Below, in pieces: positions 28,673-37,541 of a stretch of 64,000 nt of DNA. This DNA comes from Roseococcus sp. SYP-B2431. Its GTDB lineage: Bacteria > Pseudomonadota > Alphaproteobacteria > Acetobacterales > Acetobacteraceae. Made by a program: the position numbers and the translations under genes. How positions within the stretch are numbered: position 1 is the first letter of the stretch; the number at the start of each line of letters is the position of its first letter. The notes beneath the pieces were generated by a model. It was not told the DNA's origin and ran no database searches. It was given only the letters and a program-made list of their open reading frames with translations. The DNA lies in assembly GCF_004336745.1 (NCBI RefSeq), contig NZ_SJXD01000027.1, positions 248,001 to 312,000 on the forward strand, in the 5' to 3' direction.

Positions 28673-30100
28673 ATGACCGTCCGCACCCGCTTCGCCCCCT
28701 CGCCCACCGGCTTCCTCCATATCGGAGGGGCGCGCACGGCGCTGTTCAACCAGCTCTTCGCCCGCCGGCACGGCGGCGCCTACCTGCTGCGCATCGAGGA
28801 CACGGACAAGGCGCGCAGCACACAGGCGGCCGTGGAGCAGATCCTCGAAAGCCTGGCCTGGCTCGGCCTCAGCCCGGACGAGCCGCCGGTCTTCCAATCC
28901 ACGCGCGAGGCGCGCCACGCCGAGGTCGCGCGCGAGCTGCTGGCGCAGGGCAAGGCCTACCGCGCCTACGAGACGCCGGAGGAGCTCGTCGCCATGCGCG
29001 AGCGCGCCATGGCCGAGAAGCGCCCGCCCCGCTACGAGGGCGTCTGGCGCGACCGCGAGCCCGGCCCCGAGCAGGAGGGCCAGCCCTTCGCCATCCGCCT
29101 GCGCGCGCCGCGCCCAGAGGAGGGAACGGGCGAGACGGTCGTCGAGGATCTGGTGCAGGGCACGGTGCGCGTCGCCAATACCGAGCTGGACGACATGATC
29201 ATCCTGCGCTCCGACGGCACGCCGACCTATCTGCATGCCGTCGTCGTGGACGATCACGACATGGCCATCACCCACGTCGTCCGCGGCGACGACCACCTGA
29301 CGAACACCTTCCGGCAATGCATGGTCTACGACGCGATGGGGTGGCACCGGCCGCGCTTCGCGCATATCCCGCTGATCCATGGCGCGGACGGGGCCAAGCT
29401 GTCCAAGCGCCACGGCGCCGTCTCGGTGCTCGACCTGCGCGAGCAGGGCATGCTGCCGGACGCCGTATGCAATTATCTGCTGCGGCTGGGCTGGGGGCAT
29501 GGCGACGAGGAGATCATCTCGCGCGAGCGTGCGGAGAAGATCTTCGACATTGCCGATGTGGGCCGCGCCGCCTCGCGCATGGACTACACCAAGCTCGCGC
29601 ATGTGAACGGCGTCTACCTGCGCCAAGCCAACCCTGAGGCGCTGCTGCCCGAGGTGCTGCGGCGCCTGACCGCCGCCGGCGAGGGCTTCGGGACGGACAA
29701 GATCGCCAAGCTCAAGCTGCTGCTGCCGGCGCTGCAGGAGCGGGCGAAGAGCCTCGCCGAGCTCGCCGACAGCGCGGCCTTCGTGGTGGCCGATGGCGCG
29801 CCGGAGTTGGACGAGAAGGCGGCCGCCGTGCTGACGCCGGAGGCCAAGGGACGGCTGGAGGACCTGGCGCAGTTCCTTTCCGGCGCCCCCTGGGAGCGGG
29901 CGGATCTGGAGCAATGGCTGCGCGACTATGCCGATGTGAAGCAAGTGAAGCTGAAGGAGATCGCGCAGCCGCTGCGCGTGGCGCTGACCGGCAGCACGAT
30001 GAGCCCGCCGATCGACCTGACGCTCTTCGCGCTCGGGCGGGACGAGGCGCTGGCACGGATGCTGACGGCCGCGGGGGATGATCTGCCGCCGCCGATCTAG
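28673..30100 (+). CDS. gltX: Glutamate--tRNA ligase
   Basis: A 475-residue class I aminoacyl-tRNA synthetase for glutamate. The adenylate-binding signature is HIGG at 16-19 and the KLSKR loop is at 242-246. The body and the C-terminal anticodon-binding part have normal length. GGGGG at 6-7 nt spacing supports ATG 28673. Bacteria of this group often have a second GltX or use a non-discriminating enzyme with GatCAB; sequence alone does not decide which this is. It diverges from the comEC-like gene. Confidence 0.97.
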   Translation: MTVRTRFAPSPTGFLHIGGARTALFNQLFARRHGGAYLLRIEDTDKARSTQAAVEQILESLAWLGLSPDEPPVFQSTREARHAEVARELLAQGKAYRAYETPEELVAMRERAMAEKRPPRYEGVWRDREPGPEQEGQPFAIRLRAPRPEEGTGETVVEDLVQGTVRVANTELDDMIILRSDGTPTYLHAVVVDDHDMAITHVVRGDDHLTNTFRQCMVYDAMGWHRPRFAHIPLIHGADGAKLSKRHGAVSVLDLREQGMLPDAVCNYLLRLGWGHGDEEIISRERAEKIFDIADVGRAASRMDYTKLAHVNGVYLRQANPEALLPEVLRRLTAAGEGFGTDKIAKLKLLLPALQERAKSLAELADSAAFVVADGAPELDEKAAAVLTPEAKGRLEDLAQFLSGAPWERADLEQWLRDYADVKQVKLKEIAQPLRVALTGSTMSPPIDLTLFALGRDEALARMLTAAGDDLPPPI

Positions 30101-30217
30101 GATCGGCGCGCGCGCCCGTCATGAGGGACGCGGGCATCCCGCCCGGATGACATGCGGTCGGGCCTTGGCTTCGCCTTCACGGACCGAACCTCGGCATTGG
30201 GCCGCCCGTCACGAGCC

Positions 30218-30237
30218 GGCTTCAATGGGCTGAAGCC
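30218..30237. other. Perfect 7-bp hairpin upstream of the SAF-domain gene
   Basis: GGCTTCA (30218-30224) pairs with TGAAGCC (30231-30237) around a 6-base loop. It lies 15 bp before the start codon at 30253 and so overlaps the region where a ribosome would load. No T-run follows. It could be a regulatory leader or a chance palindrome. Confidence 0.3.
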
Positions 30238-30252
30238 CGAACAGGAGACGCC

Positions 30253-31615
30253 ATGAACCTCGCCCGCCTCCTTGCCGCGCGCGCCGCGGCCGGAAAGCCC
30301 ATCACGGTCGGCGTCATCGGCGCCGGGAAGTTCGGTTCCATGTTCCTGGCCATGGCGGCACGCTCGCCCGGCATCCATGTCGCCGTCATCGCCGACCTCG
30401 CCCCGCCGCGCGCCCGCGAGAACCTGACGCGCATCGGCTGGTCCCCTGAGCAATCGGCGGCCGCTTCCCTCGGGGCCGCCCTCGCTTCCCGCGCGACCTG
30501 CATCACCGAGGATGCTGCCGCGGTGAACGACCCGCGCATCGAGGTCGTGGTCGAGAGCACGGGCCACCCCGCCGCCGGCATCCGCCACGCGCTCGCCGCC
30601 ATCGCCGCGCGGCAGCACATCGTCATGGTGAACGTGGAGGCCGATGTCCTGGCCGGGCCGCTGCTGGCGGCACGCGCGGCCGCCGCCGGCGTGGTCTATT
30701 CGATGGCCTATGGCGACCAGCCGGCCCTGGTCTGCGAGATGGTGGACACGATCCGCGCCATGGGCCTGCCGGTCGTCGCCGCGGGCAAGGGCACGAAGTA
30801 CCTGCCCGCCTTCCACGAATCCACGCCGGAGACGGTCTGGGGCCATTACGGCCTCACGCCCGGGCAGGCGCAGGCGGGCGGGATGAACCCGCAGATGTTC
30901 AACTCCTTCCTCGACGGCACCAAGAGCAGCATCGAGATGGCGGCCATCGCCAATGCCACCGGCCTGCTGCCGCCGGAGGACGGGCTCGCCTTCCCGCCCT
31001 GCGGCGTGCAGGACCTGCCGCACGTCTTCCGGCCGCGCGTGGAGGGCGGGCATCTGGCGCGCAAGGGCGTGGTCGAGGTCATCTCCTCGCCTGGAGCGTG
31101 ACGCGCGGCCCGTGGCCGGCGACCTCCGCTGGGGCGTCTATGCCGTCTTCGAGGGGGAGACCGACTACATCCGCCGCTGCTTTTCCGAATACGGCGTGCA
31201 CACGGATTCGACCGGCCGCTACGCCGCGCTCTGGCGGCCCTACCACCTGATCGGCCTGGAACTCGGCGTCTCCGTCGCCTCGGCGGCGCTGCGGCGCGAG
31301 CCCACCGGCTGCGGCGAGGCCTGGCGCGGCGACGTCGCCGCCACCGCCAAGCGCGATCTGCGCGCCGGCGAGATCCTCGACGGCGAGGGCGGCGCCATGG
31401 TCTGGGGCAAGTGCATCCCCGCCGCGCGCAGCCTTGCCGCGAACGCGCTACCCATCGGCCTGGCGCATGGGGTGAAGCTGCTGCGCGACATCCCCAGGGG
31501 CGCTTCGCTGCGGCAGTCGGACGTGGCGCTCGACGGCGCGCTTGAGGCGGTGAAGCTGCGACGGGAGATGGAGGGCCTGACGCTGCCCCTTTTGACCGCG
31601 GAGCAAGGCGGTTAG
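30253..31615 (+). pseudogene. COG4091-type dehydrogenase with C-terminal SAF domain, broken by a 1-base frameshift
   Basis: The first part (30253-31101, 282 residues) is a Rossmann-fold NAD(P)-binding domain (GVIGAGKFGSMF near residue 20) like homoserine-dehydrogenase-type proteins. It stops at TGA 31099-31101. The family continues in another frame from the same place: SLERDARPVAGDLRWGVYAV and then a SAF domain (CIPAARSLAANALPIGLAHG) up to 31615. Deleting one C at 31090-31091 (TCGCCTGG to TCGCTGG) joins the two into a single 453-residue protein with the expected junction. It is therefore a frameshifted gene, or a sequencing error in a CC pair. Function of the intact family is unproven. GGAG precedes the ATG, and the SDR gene follows on the same strand. 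Confidence 0.85.
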
Positions 31616-31644
31616 GCTCGGGGAAACCGCATCTGGAGGAAGCC

Positions 31645-32430
31645 TTGCAGAACCTGTTCGACCTGACCGGCAAGGTCGCCATCGTCACCGGCGGCAGCCG
31701 CGGCATCGGCCGCGCGATCTGCGAGCGGCTGGCGCAGCACGGGGCGAAGGTCGTGGTGTCGTCGCGCAAGCTCGACGCCTGCCAGGAGGTGGTGGACGCC
31801 ATCAAGGCCGCGGGCGGTACCGCCATGGCGATCGCCTGCAACATCGGCCGCAAGCCGGAGCTCCAGGCGCTGGTGGACCAGACGGTCGCGGCCTATGGGC
31901 AGGTGGACATCCTGGTCTGCAACGCGGCCGTGAACCCCTATTTCGGCCCGACCCAGGACATCCCGGACGAGTCCTACGACCGGATCATGAACTCCAACGT
32001 GCGGTCGAATCTGTGGCTCTGCCAGATGGCCATCCCGGCCATGGCCGAGCGCGGCCAGGGCTCGGTCATCATCGTAAGCTCGATCGGCGGGTTCCGGGGC
32101 TCGGCACGGCTCGGCATCTACGGCGTCTCCAAAGCCGCGGACATGCAGCTGGCGCGTGCGCTGGCCGTCGAATGGGGGCCCAAGGGCGTGCGCGTGAACG
32201 CGATCGCGCCCGGCCTGGTGAAGACCGACTTCGCGCGCGCGCTCTGGGAAGATCCGGCGAACCTGAAGAAGCGCACGCGCGACACGCCGCTGCTGCGCAT
32301 CGGCGAGCCGGACGAGATCGCGGGCGCGGCGGTGTTCCTGGCGAGCGCGGCCTCCGGCTTCATGACGGGGCAGAGCATGGTGATCGACGGCGGCGTGCTG
32401 GCCGGCCCGCCGGTGCTCGACGAGGAATAG
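31645..32430 (+). CDS. Short-chain dehydrogenase/reductase (SDR)
   Basis: This 261-residue NAD(P)-dependent oxidoreductase has the classical SDR marks: TGGSRGIG near residues 15-22, NAAV near 93, and catalytic S145/S146, Y159 and K163 (IYGVSK). It resembles FabG-type reductases; the substrate is unknown. The start is TTG at 31645, chosen because GGAGGA stands 7 nt upstream and the protein begins directly with MQNLFDLTGKVAIVTGG. It follows the frameshifted SAF gene by about 29 bp, so the two were probably co-transcribed. Confidence 0.9.
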   Translation: MQNLFDLTGKVAIVTGGSRGIGRAICERLAQHGAKVVVSSRKLDACQEVVDAIKAAGGTAMAIACNIGRKPELQALVDQTVAAYGQVDILVCNAAVNPYFGPTQDIPDESYDRIMNSNVRSNLWLCQMAIPAMAERGQGSVIIVSSIGGFRGSARLGIYGVSKAADMQLARALAVEWGPKGVRVNAIAPGLVKTDFARALWEDPANLKKRTRDTPLLRIGEPDEIAGAAVFLASAASGFMTGQSMVIDGGVLAGPPVLDEE

Positions 32431-32657
32431 ACGATACCGGCCGCCACCGGCCCCGACGTGAGCGGGGTGGACGAGATGTCCCCCCAGGCAACTTCTGTCC
32501 GCGACGCCCCTCCATCGAGGGGTGCGCCCAGCGGCGGCAGCCCGCGGGCCGCGACCGGTGGTGGCGGGACCGGCCCGCGACTGGCGCGGACCGGACAGGG
32601 AAGACGCCGCAAACACGCGCGGGGCCTGGTGGCAGCCGGAAACGGGTCGGGTTGATC
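32431..32657. repeat. Intergenic structured element, copy 1
   Basis: The 465 bp between the convergent SDR and speE genes contain no credible gene. They hold two diverged head-to-tail copies of one element. Copy 1 contains CCCCTC-CATC-GAGGGG (32507-32522). It also contains a hairpin CCGGCCCGCG-ACTGG-CGCGGACCGG (32570-32594, one mismatch), which follows GGTGGTGGCGGGA. The conserved tail CCGCAAACACGCGC lies at 32607-32620. Short open frames through it (65 residues from 32458) are of low complexity and were not called. Confidence 0.75.
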
Positions 32658-32878
32658 GACGTTACCGGCCGCCGCCGGCCGTGACGTGAGCGGGCATCAC
32701 GCCCTGGCGAGATCTTTCCGCAACGCCCCTCCATCGAGGGGAGCACCCGAACGAGGCGGCCCGCAGGCCGCGCCATCCGGTGGCGGGACCGATGCGCGAC
32801 AAGATCGCGCATCGGACTGGAACCTCACCGCGAACACGCGCACCAGGCGCGACGGCGGCCGGAACTCGGGGCGTGATC
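32658..32878. repeat. Intergenic structured element, copy 2
   Basis: This copy aligns with copy 1 along its length. The perfect 16-base hairpin CCCCTCCATCGAGGGG recurs at 32726-32741. After GGTGGCGGGA there is an 11-bp perfect stem, CCGATGCGCGA (32789-32799) with TCGCGCATCGG (32805-32815), again with a 5-base loop. The tail reads CCGCGAACACGCGC and GGCGGCCGGAA as in copy 1. The stem sequence differs from copy 1 but pairing is kept. Confidence 0.75.
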
Positions 32879-32895
32879 GCGTCACGCCCTCAGCA

Positions 32896-33759
32896 CTATG
32901 CCGGGAGATTTTCGGCGATGTACGGCGGGAGCTGGAAGGCGCCCGCATGAATCTCCGGCGTCCAGTACCGGGTCTTGCCGAGGATGCCCGAGGCCTCCGC
33001 CCGCTTCCGGATCTCGGCCGCCGGCACGTCCCGCAGGCCCTTGGCCTTTGCCGCCCAACCGAGCGTCATGTAGCCGCCGACATAGGTGGGGACGGCCGCC
33101 ACATAGGCCCAGATGTCCGGGAAGAATTTTCCACGGCGCTCGGAGGTCTCGCGCAGCTCGTCGGCCTGCATGAAGGGCACGCCGCACTGGTTCACGATCA
33201 GCCCGTTAGCGCTCAGCAGCCGCGCGGCGTTCTGGTAGAACTCGTCGGTGAAGAGCACCTCGCCCACGCCGATTGGGTCCGTGCTGTCCACGATGACGAC
33301 GTCGAAGGAACCGGCCTCCGCCTTGCGGACGTAGTCGATGCCGTCCCCGACGATCACCTCGGCGCGCTTGTCGTTCCAGGCGTCGCCGGCGATGCCCGGA
33401 AGGAACTCCTTGGCCAGCCGGATCACCTCGCCGTCGATCTCGACCATGACGGCCTTCTCGACATTGCGGTGCTCGAGCACGCGGCGCAGCACGCCGCCGT
33501 CGCCGGCGCCGATGATGAGCACGCGCTTGGCCGCGCCATGCGCCAGCAGCGGCACATGGGTCAGCATCTCCTGGTAGACGAACTCGTCGCGCTCGGTGAT
33601 CTGGACCACGCCGTCCAGCAGCATCACGCGGCCATGCGTGAAGCTCTCGAAGATCATGATGTCCTGGAAGTCGCTCTTCACGCGGGCCAGCTCACGCTTG
33701 ACCGCGAAGCGCTGGCCCCATTCGGGGTAGAGGGTCTCGTTCACCCAGGAATCGGTCAT
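32896..33759 (-). CDS. speE: Spermidine synthase (polyamine aminopropyltransferase)
   Basis: A 287-residue cytosolic enzyme that transfers an aminopropyl group from decarboxylated S-adenosylmethionine to putrescine. The N-terminal beta domain starts WVNETLYPEWGQRF. The methyltransferase-like fold shows VLIIGAGDGGVLRRVLEH and the acidic site DVVIVDSTDPIG. It lies downstream of speD on the same strand, and a strong hairpin with a T-rich tail separates the two. Length is normal for bacterial SpeE. Confidence 0.97.
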   Translation of the reverse strand: MTDSWVNETLYPEWGQRFAVKRELARVKSDFQDIMIFESFTHGRVMLLDGVVQITERDEFVYQEMLTHVPLLAHGAAKRVLIIGAGDGGVLRRVLEHRNVEKAVMVEIDGEVIRLAKEFLPGIAGDAWNDKRAEVIVGDGIDYVRKAEAGSFDVVIVDSTDPIGVGEVLFTDEFYQNAARLLSANGLIVNQCGVPFMQADELRETSERRGKFFPDIWAYVAAVPTYVGGYMTLGWAAKAKGLRDVPAAEIRKRAEASGILGKTRYWTPEIHAGAFQLPPYIAENLPA

Positions 33760-33787
33760 GGTCTCACCTCATCGACAGGCGGGGATC

Positions 33788-33824
33788 AGAAAGAAGAAGG
33801 GGCCGGACGTTGCCGCCCGGCCCC
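33788..33824 (-). terminator. Intrinsic terminator between speD and speE
   Basis: GGGGCCGG (33799-33806) pairs perfectly with CCGGCCCC (33817-33824) over a 10-base loop. On the minus strand the stem is followed by TTCTTCTTTCTG. It begins 26 bp after the speD stop, and only about 28 bp remain before the speE ATG, too little for a separate promoter. Confidence 0.7.
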
Positions 33825-33849
33825 GCTTCGTATCCAACTCGGATTTACG

Positions 33850-34317
33850 TCAGCCGATCAGGCCGCGCTTGTGCTCGGCGAGCTGCACGCGCTCGGGCAG
33901 GAAGCCGCGCTTCAGCGCCGGGATCGCCTTGTAGGGATCGCAATCGCCGCAGACGAAGATGTCCAGCGCCGCATAGTCCCGCTCCGGCCAGGTGTGGATC
34001 GACACATGGCTCTCCGCCAGCACCAGCACGCCCGACACGCCGCCATTCGGCGAGAAGTGGTGGAAGTGCCCGTGCAGGATCGTCGCACCCGACGCCAGGG
34101 CGGCCTCGCGCAGCACCGCATCGATATGGCCGGGGTCGTCCAGGTTGGTGGCGCCCCAGAGGTCGATGATCAGATGCGTGCCGGCGTAGCGGACGCCGTT
34201 GCGCTCGACGAAGTAATCCTTCTGTTCCACCAAACCATTGGCAGCCGAAGCATGAGTCGTCTGGGCGTCGCTCGGAAGAAGATCCGAGTCCATCCCCAGT
34301 CGGACGAGAGAGTCCAT
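33850..34317 (-). CDS. speD: S-adenosylmethionine decarboxylase proenzyme
   Basis: This 155-residue protein is the small bacterial type of AdoMet decarboxylase, which supplies the aminopropyl donor for SpeE. The self-processing motif ESHVSIHTWPE is present, and cleavage between E102 and S103 would create the pyruvoyl group. H108 and C123 occupy the usual catalytic places. ATG 34317 starts MDSLVRLGMDSDLL and is about 25 residues longer than the shortest relatives; an upstream ATG at 34371 is possible but less likely. It is followed by speE after a terminator-like hairpin. Confidence 0.95.
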   Translation of the reverse strand: MDSLVRLGMDSDLLPSDAQTTHASAANGLVEQKDYFVERNGVRYAGTHLIIDLWGATNLDDPGHIDAVLREAALASGATILHGHFHHFSPNGGVSGVLVLAESHVSIHTWPERDYAALDIFVCGDCDPYKAIPALKRGFLPERVQLAEHKRGLIG

Positions 34318-34496
34318 TTCGGGTTCCCTTTCCCACCAGCAGATGACCAGGTGTATCGGCTGTGCGGCCACGGCGGCCGTCGGTTCGATCAGGTCAGCGG
34401 AGCGGGCATATGGGGCATGGGGGTCGGGGGGTCAAATGAAAATGCGCCTTTTCGGCCCGAAAAAATCGCGGACCTCCCCCCCACCCCACGCAAGAC

Positions 34497-37400
34497 TCAT
34501 CCTGTCGTCCGCAGGGCTGTCCGCAATGGCTCCAGACTTTGCGGCAATCGCCGGAAGAGATTCAGTTCCCGGGCCAGACGCGGCAGGTCCGCGAGGCCCC
34601 GCACTGGATCGGCCGTCAGCACCTCGAAGGCGGCAGCCAGCTCGGGCCGGGCCATCCGCGCCGCATAACGCGCCCGATGGGCGGCGAGGCCGGGCTCGTC
34701 GCCCGCCATCGCCAGAAACACCGCGTTGCGCAGCGCCAGCCGCTGAAGGGGCTCGGGCAGCGACGCCGGCCCTGCGGGGGCGAGGCCGGCCAGGTGACGG
34801 GACAGGGCCGCGGCGGCGCCGGCGAAGTCGCGCGCCTCGGCGAGGATGTCGGAAAGCGCCTCGTCTCCAGCCGGGCCGAGGGCCTTCAGGGCTTCGGCCG
34901 CCAGTTCGCGATGGCCGCGGCGGGCCTCTGCCTGGGCCGCGAGAAGGCTCCTTCGCTCGATCAGTTCCGGGGCCAGCCGCGGCGCGGAGCTGATCGCCAG
35001 GGCTTCCAACGCGCCCGCGGCATCCCGTTCGCCGAGACGCTGGGCTGCAAGCCGCGCTCCGAGGGCGGCGCGGCCCTCGCCGGCCGGAAGGCGCTCCATC
35101 GCGCGGCGCAGCAGGCCGGCGGCGCGATCCGGAAGATCGAGCGCGGTCAGGCGGTCGGCCAGCAGGGCGAGCGTCGCCTCCCCGGCCTCGCCGCTTGGCA
35201 GCAGCTCGGGATGGGCATCGTACAGGCCCACGGCGCCGAGCGGCGGCTCGGTCTCCAAGGCCTGCAGGAAGGCCTGCTGGGTCAGGTCGCGCAGGGCCGG
35301 CGCGCGATCGGGAAAGAGCGCCTCCGTCTCCCGCAGGAGAGCGAGTGCGGCGCGTGGGTCACCCGCCTGGCGACGCAGCGCAGCCAGGCGCTCGCGGGTG
35401 CTGATCTCCTGCGCGTCGCCGCGCCAGGCGAAGAGGGTTAGCTCCAGCTGCCTGGCGGCGCCGGCCGCGTCCAGGCGGCCCGTGGCGAGACGGAGCTCGA
35501 TCCCGCGGCGCACGGCGCGGGCCCGCATCAACCTGTCCCGGCTGGCGGCGGCGGCCTCATAGGCTCCCAGCGCGGCATCGGTATTGCCCTGGGCTTCCTC
35601 CAGCAGCCCCTGGGCCAGAAGCAACGGCGGGTCCTCGCCCGCAGCCTCCAGGAGCCGTCGGGACGCGGCCGGCTGGCCTCCCTCGGCCAAGGCTTCGGCC
35701 GCGATCGGCAGGAGGCGCCGCCGCAGGCCCTCGGGATAGGACAGCAGCAGGGGAACCGTCGCGGCCAGACCAGGCGCCGCGGCGCCGGCCTCGCCCTGGA
35801 TGGCGACGCGCAGGGCTCGCCAGAGGATGATCTCGTCCGAAGCCGGCAGCTCCGCATCCAGCCCCCGGGCTTCTGCGGAGCGGCCCGAGAGGAGAGCCGC
35901 CATGCCGGAGAGGAAAAGCTGCCGGCCATCCCGGGCGGCAGACGGACTCTCCTGCACCGCCAGGCGCAGCATCGCCTGCGCCTCCTGCGGCAGGCCGAGG
36001 GCCAGGAGCGTCTGCGCCGCCGCGATCCGCGGCTCGGCTCGCAGCAGCGGAGCGGCCGCACCGACGCTCGCCTGCTGCGACCGGAGCCGCTCCTGCAGCG
36101 CCGGAACGGGCTGCGACGGGATGTCGAAGCTGCGGGTCATGCCCGTCTCCGCCAGCCCGCCCTCGAGCGTCCCGTTCGCCACGGCCACCGCGCCGCCCTC
36201 GATGGAGAGCAGGAAGCGCCCGCTGCCGGCGCGCAGCGCGACCCGATCGGCCCGGGCCAGCACGGCGACGCCGAGGAAGGTCTCGAGCAGGTCGAATTCA
36301 GCGAGGTTCCGCGTCGCCATCTGGCGCGGTGCCGCCGCCGACACGGTGCCGATGAGAAGCGGCAGGCCGGTCAGCGGGTCGTTCACCGTCACCACGCGGG
36401 AGGGCCGCTCCGTATGCAGCACGGCCTGGCCGCCATCGATCTCGGCGCGCAAGGGAGCGGCGATCGTCGGCTGCTCGCGCGGCACCGGCACCACGAACCA
36501 GTCCGGCCCTTCCTGCCGCAGGACGAGTTGCCGGTCCGGCGCCAGGGTCCAGGAGATCAGCGTCGCGCCCGCCAGCCGCTGGGCCTGGATGCCGGCGAAG
36601 GCCGGGGCGCGGAGCAACGCCCCGAACTCGATGGGGCGTTCGGTCTCGAGAAGCACCAGGGCCTGCTCGCCGCGGCGTAGGGCCGCCGCGGCGACGCCGG
36701 CGCCGGCCGGGAGTCGAAGGGCGGCGCCCTGCCCCGCCTCCTCGACGAGACGGGCCCGGATGGGCTGGGGACCGGCCAGGCCGGCCAAGGGCGGGAGGAC
36801 GCTCAACGGCGGCGGCGCGGAGGCGGTCGGCGCCACGTCCAGGAGCGAGCGCGGACCCACCGCGCCCGGAGTGGCGCGCGCAGCCTCGCGCGGCGGCGCG
36901 GCCGTGGCGGCGAGGTTGCGCGGCGTCTCGACCGCCGGAGCGGGCGCGGCCCCGACTGGAGGAGATGCCGGATTTGGCGGAGCTTCGGGCATCGGCGCGG
37001 GTCCGAATGCCAGGCGCGTGGACGGCGGCAGGGGAATGGGCGGCGGAGATGGCGGTGCTCCGGCGAGAGGCCCGCGCGCGGTGTCTTCGCGGCCGCTCGC
37101 GGGCGCGGGCGCTGCTTCGCGGGCGGGCCGCGCCTCGGCCTGGGCGCCGCCCCGCCGGGGCGCGGTTGCAGCCGCCGGCGGCCGTGCCGCCACATCTCCA
37201 GAGGGGTCCATGATGTCGAAGGCGACTTTGGGACCGTTCCGGAAGTGGCGGATGCGGGCCCCGGGGCGCAGCGTCAGCTCGATGGCGCCTGCGGTCCGGT
37301 TCACGGCCAGGAGATTGCGCGGAAGCCGGCGCGCGCCCGTCAGGTCGATCGCATCATTGTCGGGGAATCGGAGCAGGACGCGGTCGCCCTCCTGCTCCAT

Positions 37401-37541
37401 CCGATAGCGTGGCGCGGCCGTCCAGTCGAAGACGATGCGCCCGAAGCCTGGGTGATCGCCCGTCCTGACGCCGATCCGGTCCTGCGCCGCGGCCGAGGCC
37501 GCGAGCAGGGCGAATGCCAGGCCAACCGTCGCGCGCCGCAT
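34497..37541 (-). CDS. Large periplasmic AMIN-like / TPR-like protein of the motility operon
   Basis: The protein has 1014 residues. It begins with a clear signal peptide ([20 protein letters not shown]). The first 100 mature residues (GFGRIVFDWTAAPRYRMEQE...VLLRFPDN) resemble an AMIN domain, which binds cell wall. A Pro/Ala-rich linker (about 115-240) and a region of beta strands (about 250-470) follow. The last 500 residues are Ala/Leu-rich helical repeats like TPR. It is the final gene of fliL-fliM-...-cheZ, and its ATG shares its first base with the cheZ stop. Similar large proteins stand in the same place in related genomes, to my recollection. A role at the motor-wall interface is inferred. 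No enzymatic motif was found. Confidence 0.75.
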   Translation of the reverse strand: MRRATVGLAFALLAASAAAQDRIGVRTGDHPGFGRIVFDWTAAPRYRMEQEGDRVLLRFPDNDAIDLTGARRLPRNLLAVNRTAGAIELTLRPGARIRHFRNGPKVAFDIMDPSGDVAARPPAAATAPRRGGAQAEARPAREAAPAPASGREDTARGPLAGAPPSPPPIPLPPSTRLAFGPAPMPEAPPNPASPPVGAAPAPAVETPRNLAATAAPPREAARATPGAVGPRSLLDVAPTASAPPPLSVLPPLAGLAGPQPIRARLVEEAGQGAALRLPAGAGVAAAALRRGEQALVLLETERPIEFGALLRAPAFAGIQAQRLAGATLISWTLAPDRQLVLRQEGPDWFVVPVPREQPTIAAPLRAEIDGGQAVLHTERPSRVVTVNDPLTGLPLLIGTVSAAAPRQMATRNLAEFDLLETFLGVAVLARADRVALRAGSGRFLLSIEGGAVAVANGTLEGGLAETGMTRSFDIPSQPVPALQERLRSQQASVGAAAPLLRAEPRIAAAQTLLALGLPQEAQAMLRLAVQESPSAARDGRQLFLSGMAALLSGRSAEARGLDAELPASDEIILWRALRVAIQGEAGAAAPGLAATVPLLLSYPEGLRRRLLPIAAEALAEGGQPAASRRLLEAAGEDPPLLLAQGLLEEAQGNTDAALGAYEAAAASRDRLMRARAVRRGIELRLATGRLDAAGAARQLELTLFAWRGDAQEISTRERLAALRRQAGDPRAALALLRETEALFPDRAPALRDLTQQAFLQALETEPPLGAVGLYDAHPELLPSGEAGEATLALLADRLTALDLPDRAAGLLRRAMERLPAGEGRAALGARLAAQRLGERDAAGALEALAISSAPRLAPELIERRSLLAAQAEARRGHRELAAEALKALGPAGDEALSDILAEARDFAGAAAALSRHLAGLAPAGPASLPEPLQRLALRNAVFLAMAGDEPGLAAHRARYAARMARPELAAAFEVLTADPVRGLADLPRLARELNLFRRLPQSLEPLRTALRTTG

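Noticed and set aside
32458-32655. 65-residue ORF within the intergenic element, with a similar frame in the second copy
   Set aside because: The shared wording (APPSRGAP) follows from the hairpin bases, the frames diverge after the long stem, and composition is Gly/Arg/Pro-rich. Structure explains the conservation better.
32431-32895. CRISPR array
   Set aside because: Only two copies exist, each over 200 bp, with no spacer-repeat periodicity and no cas genes.
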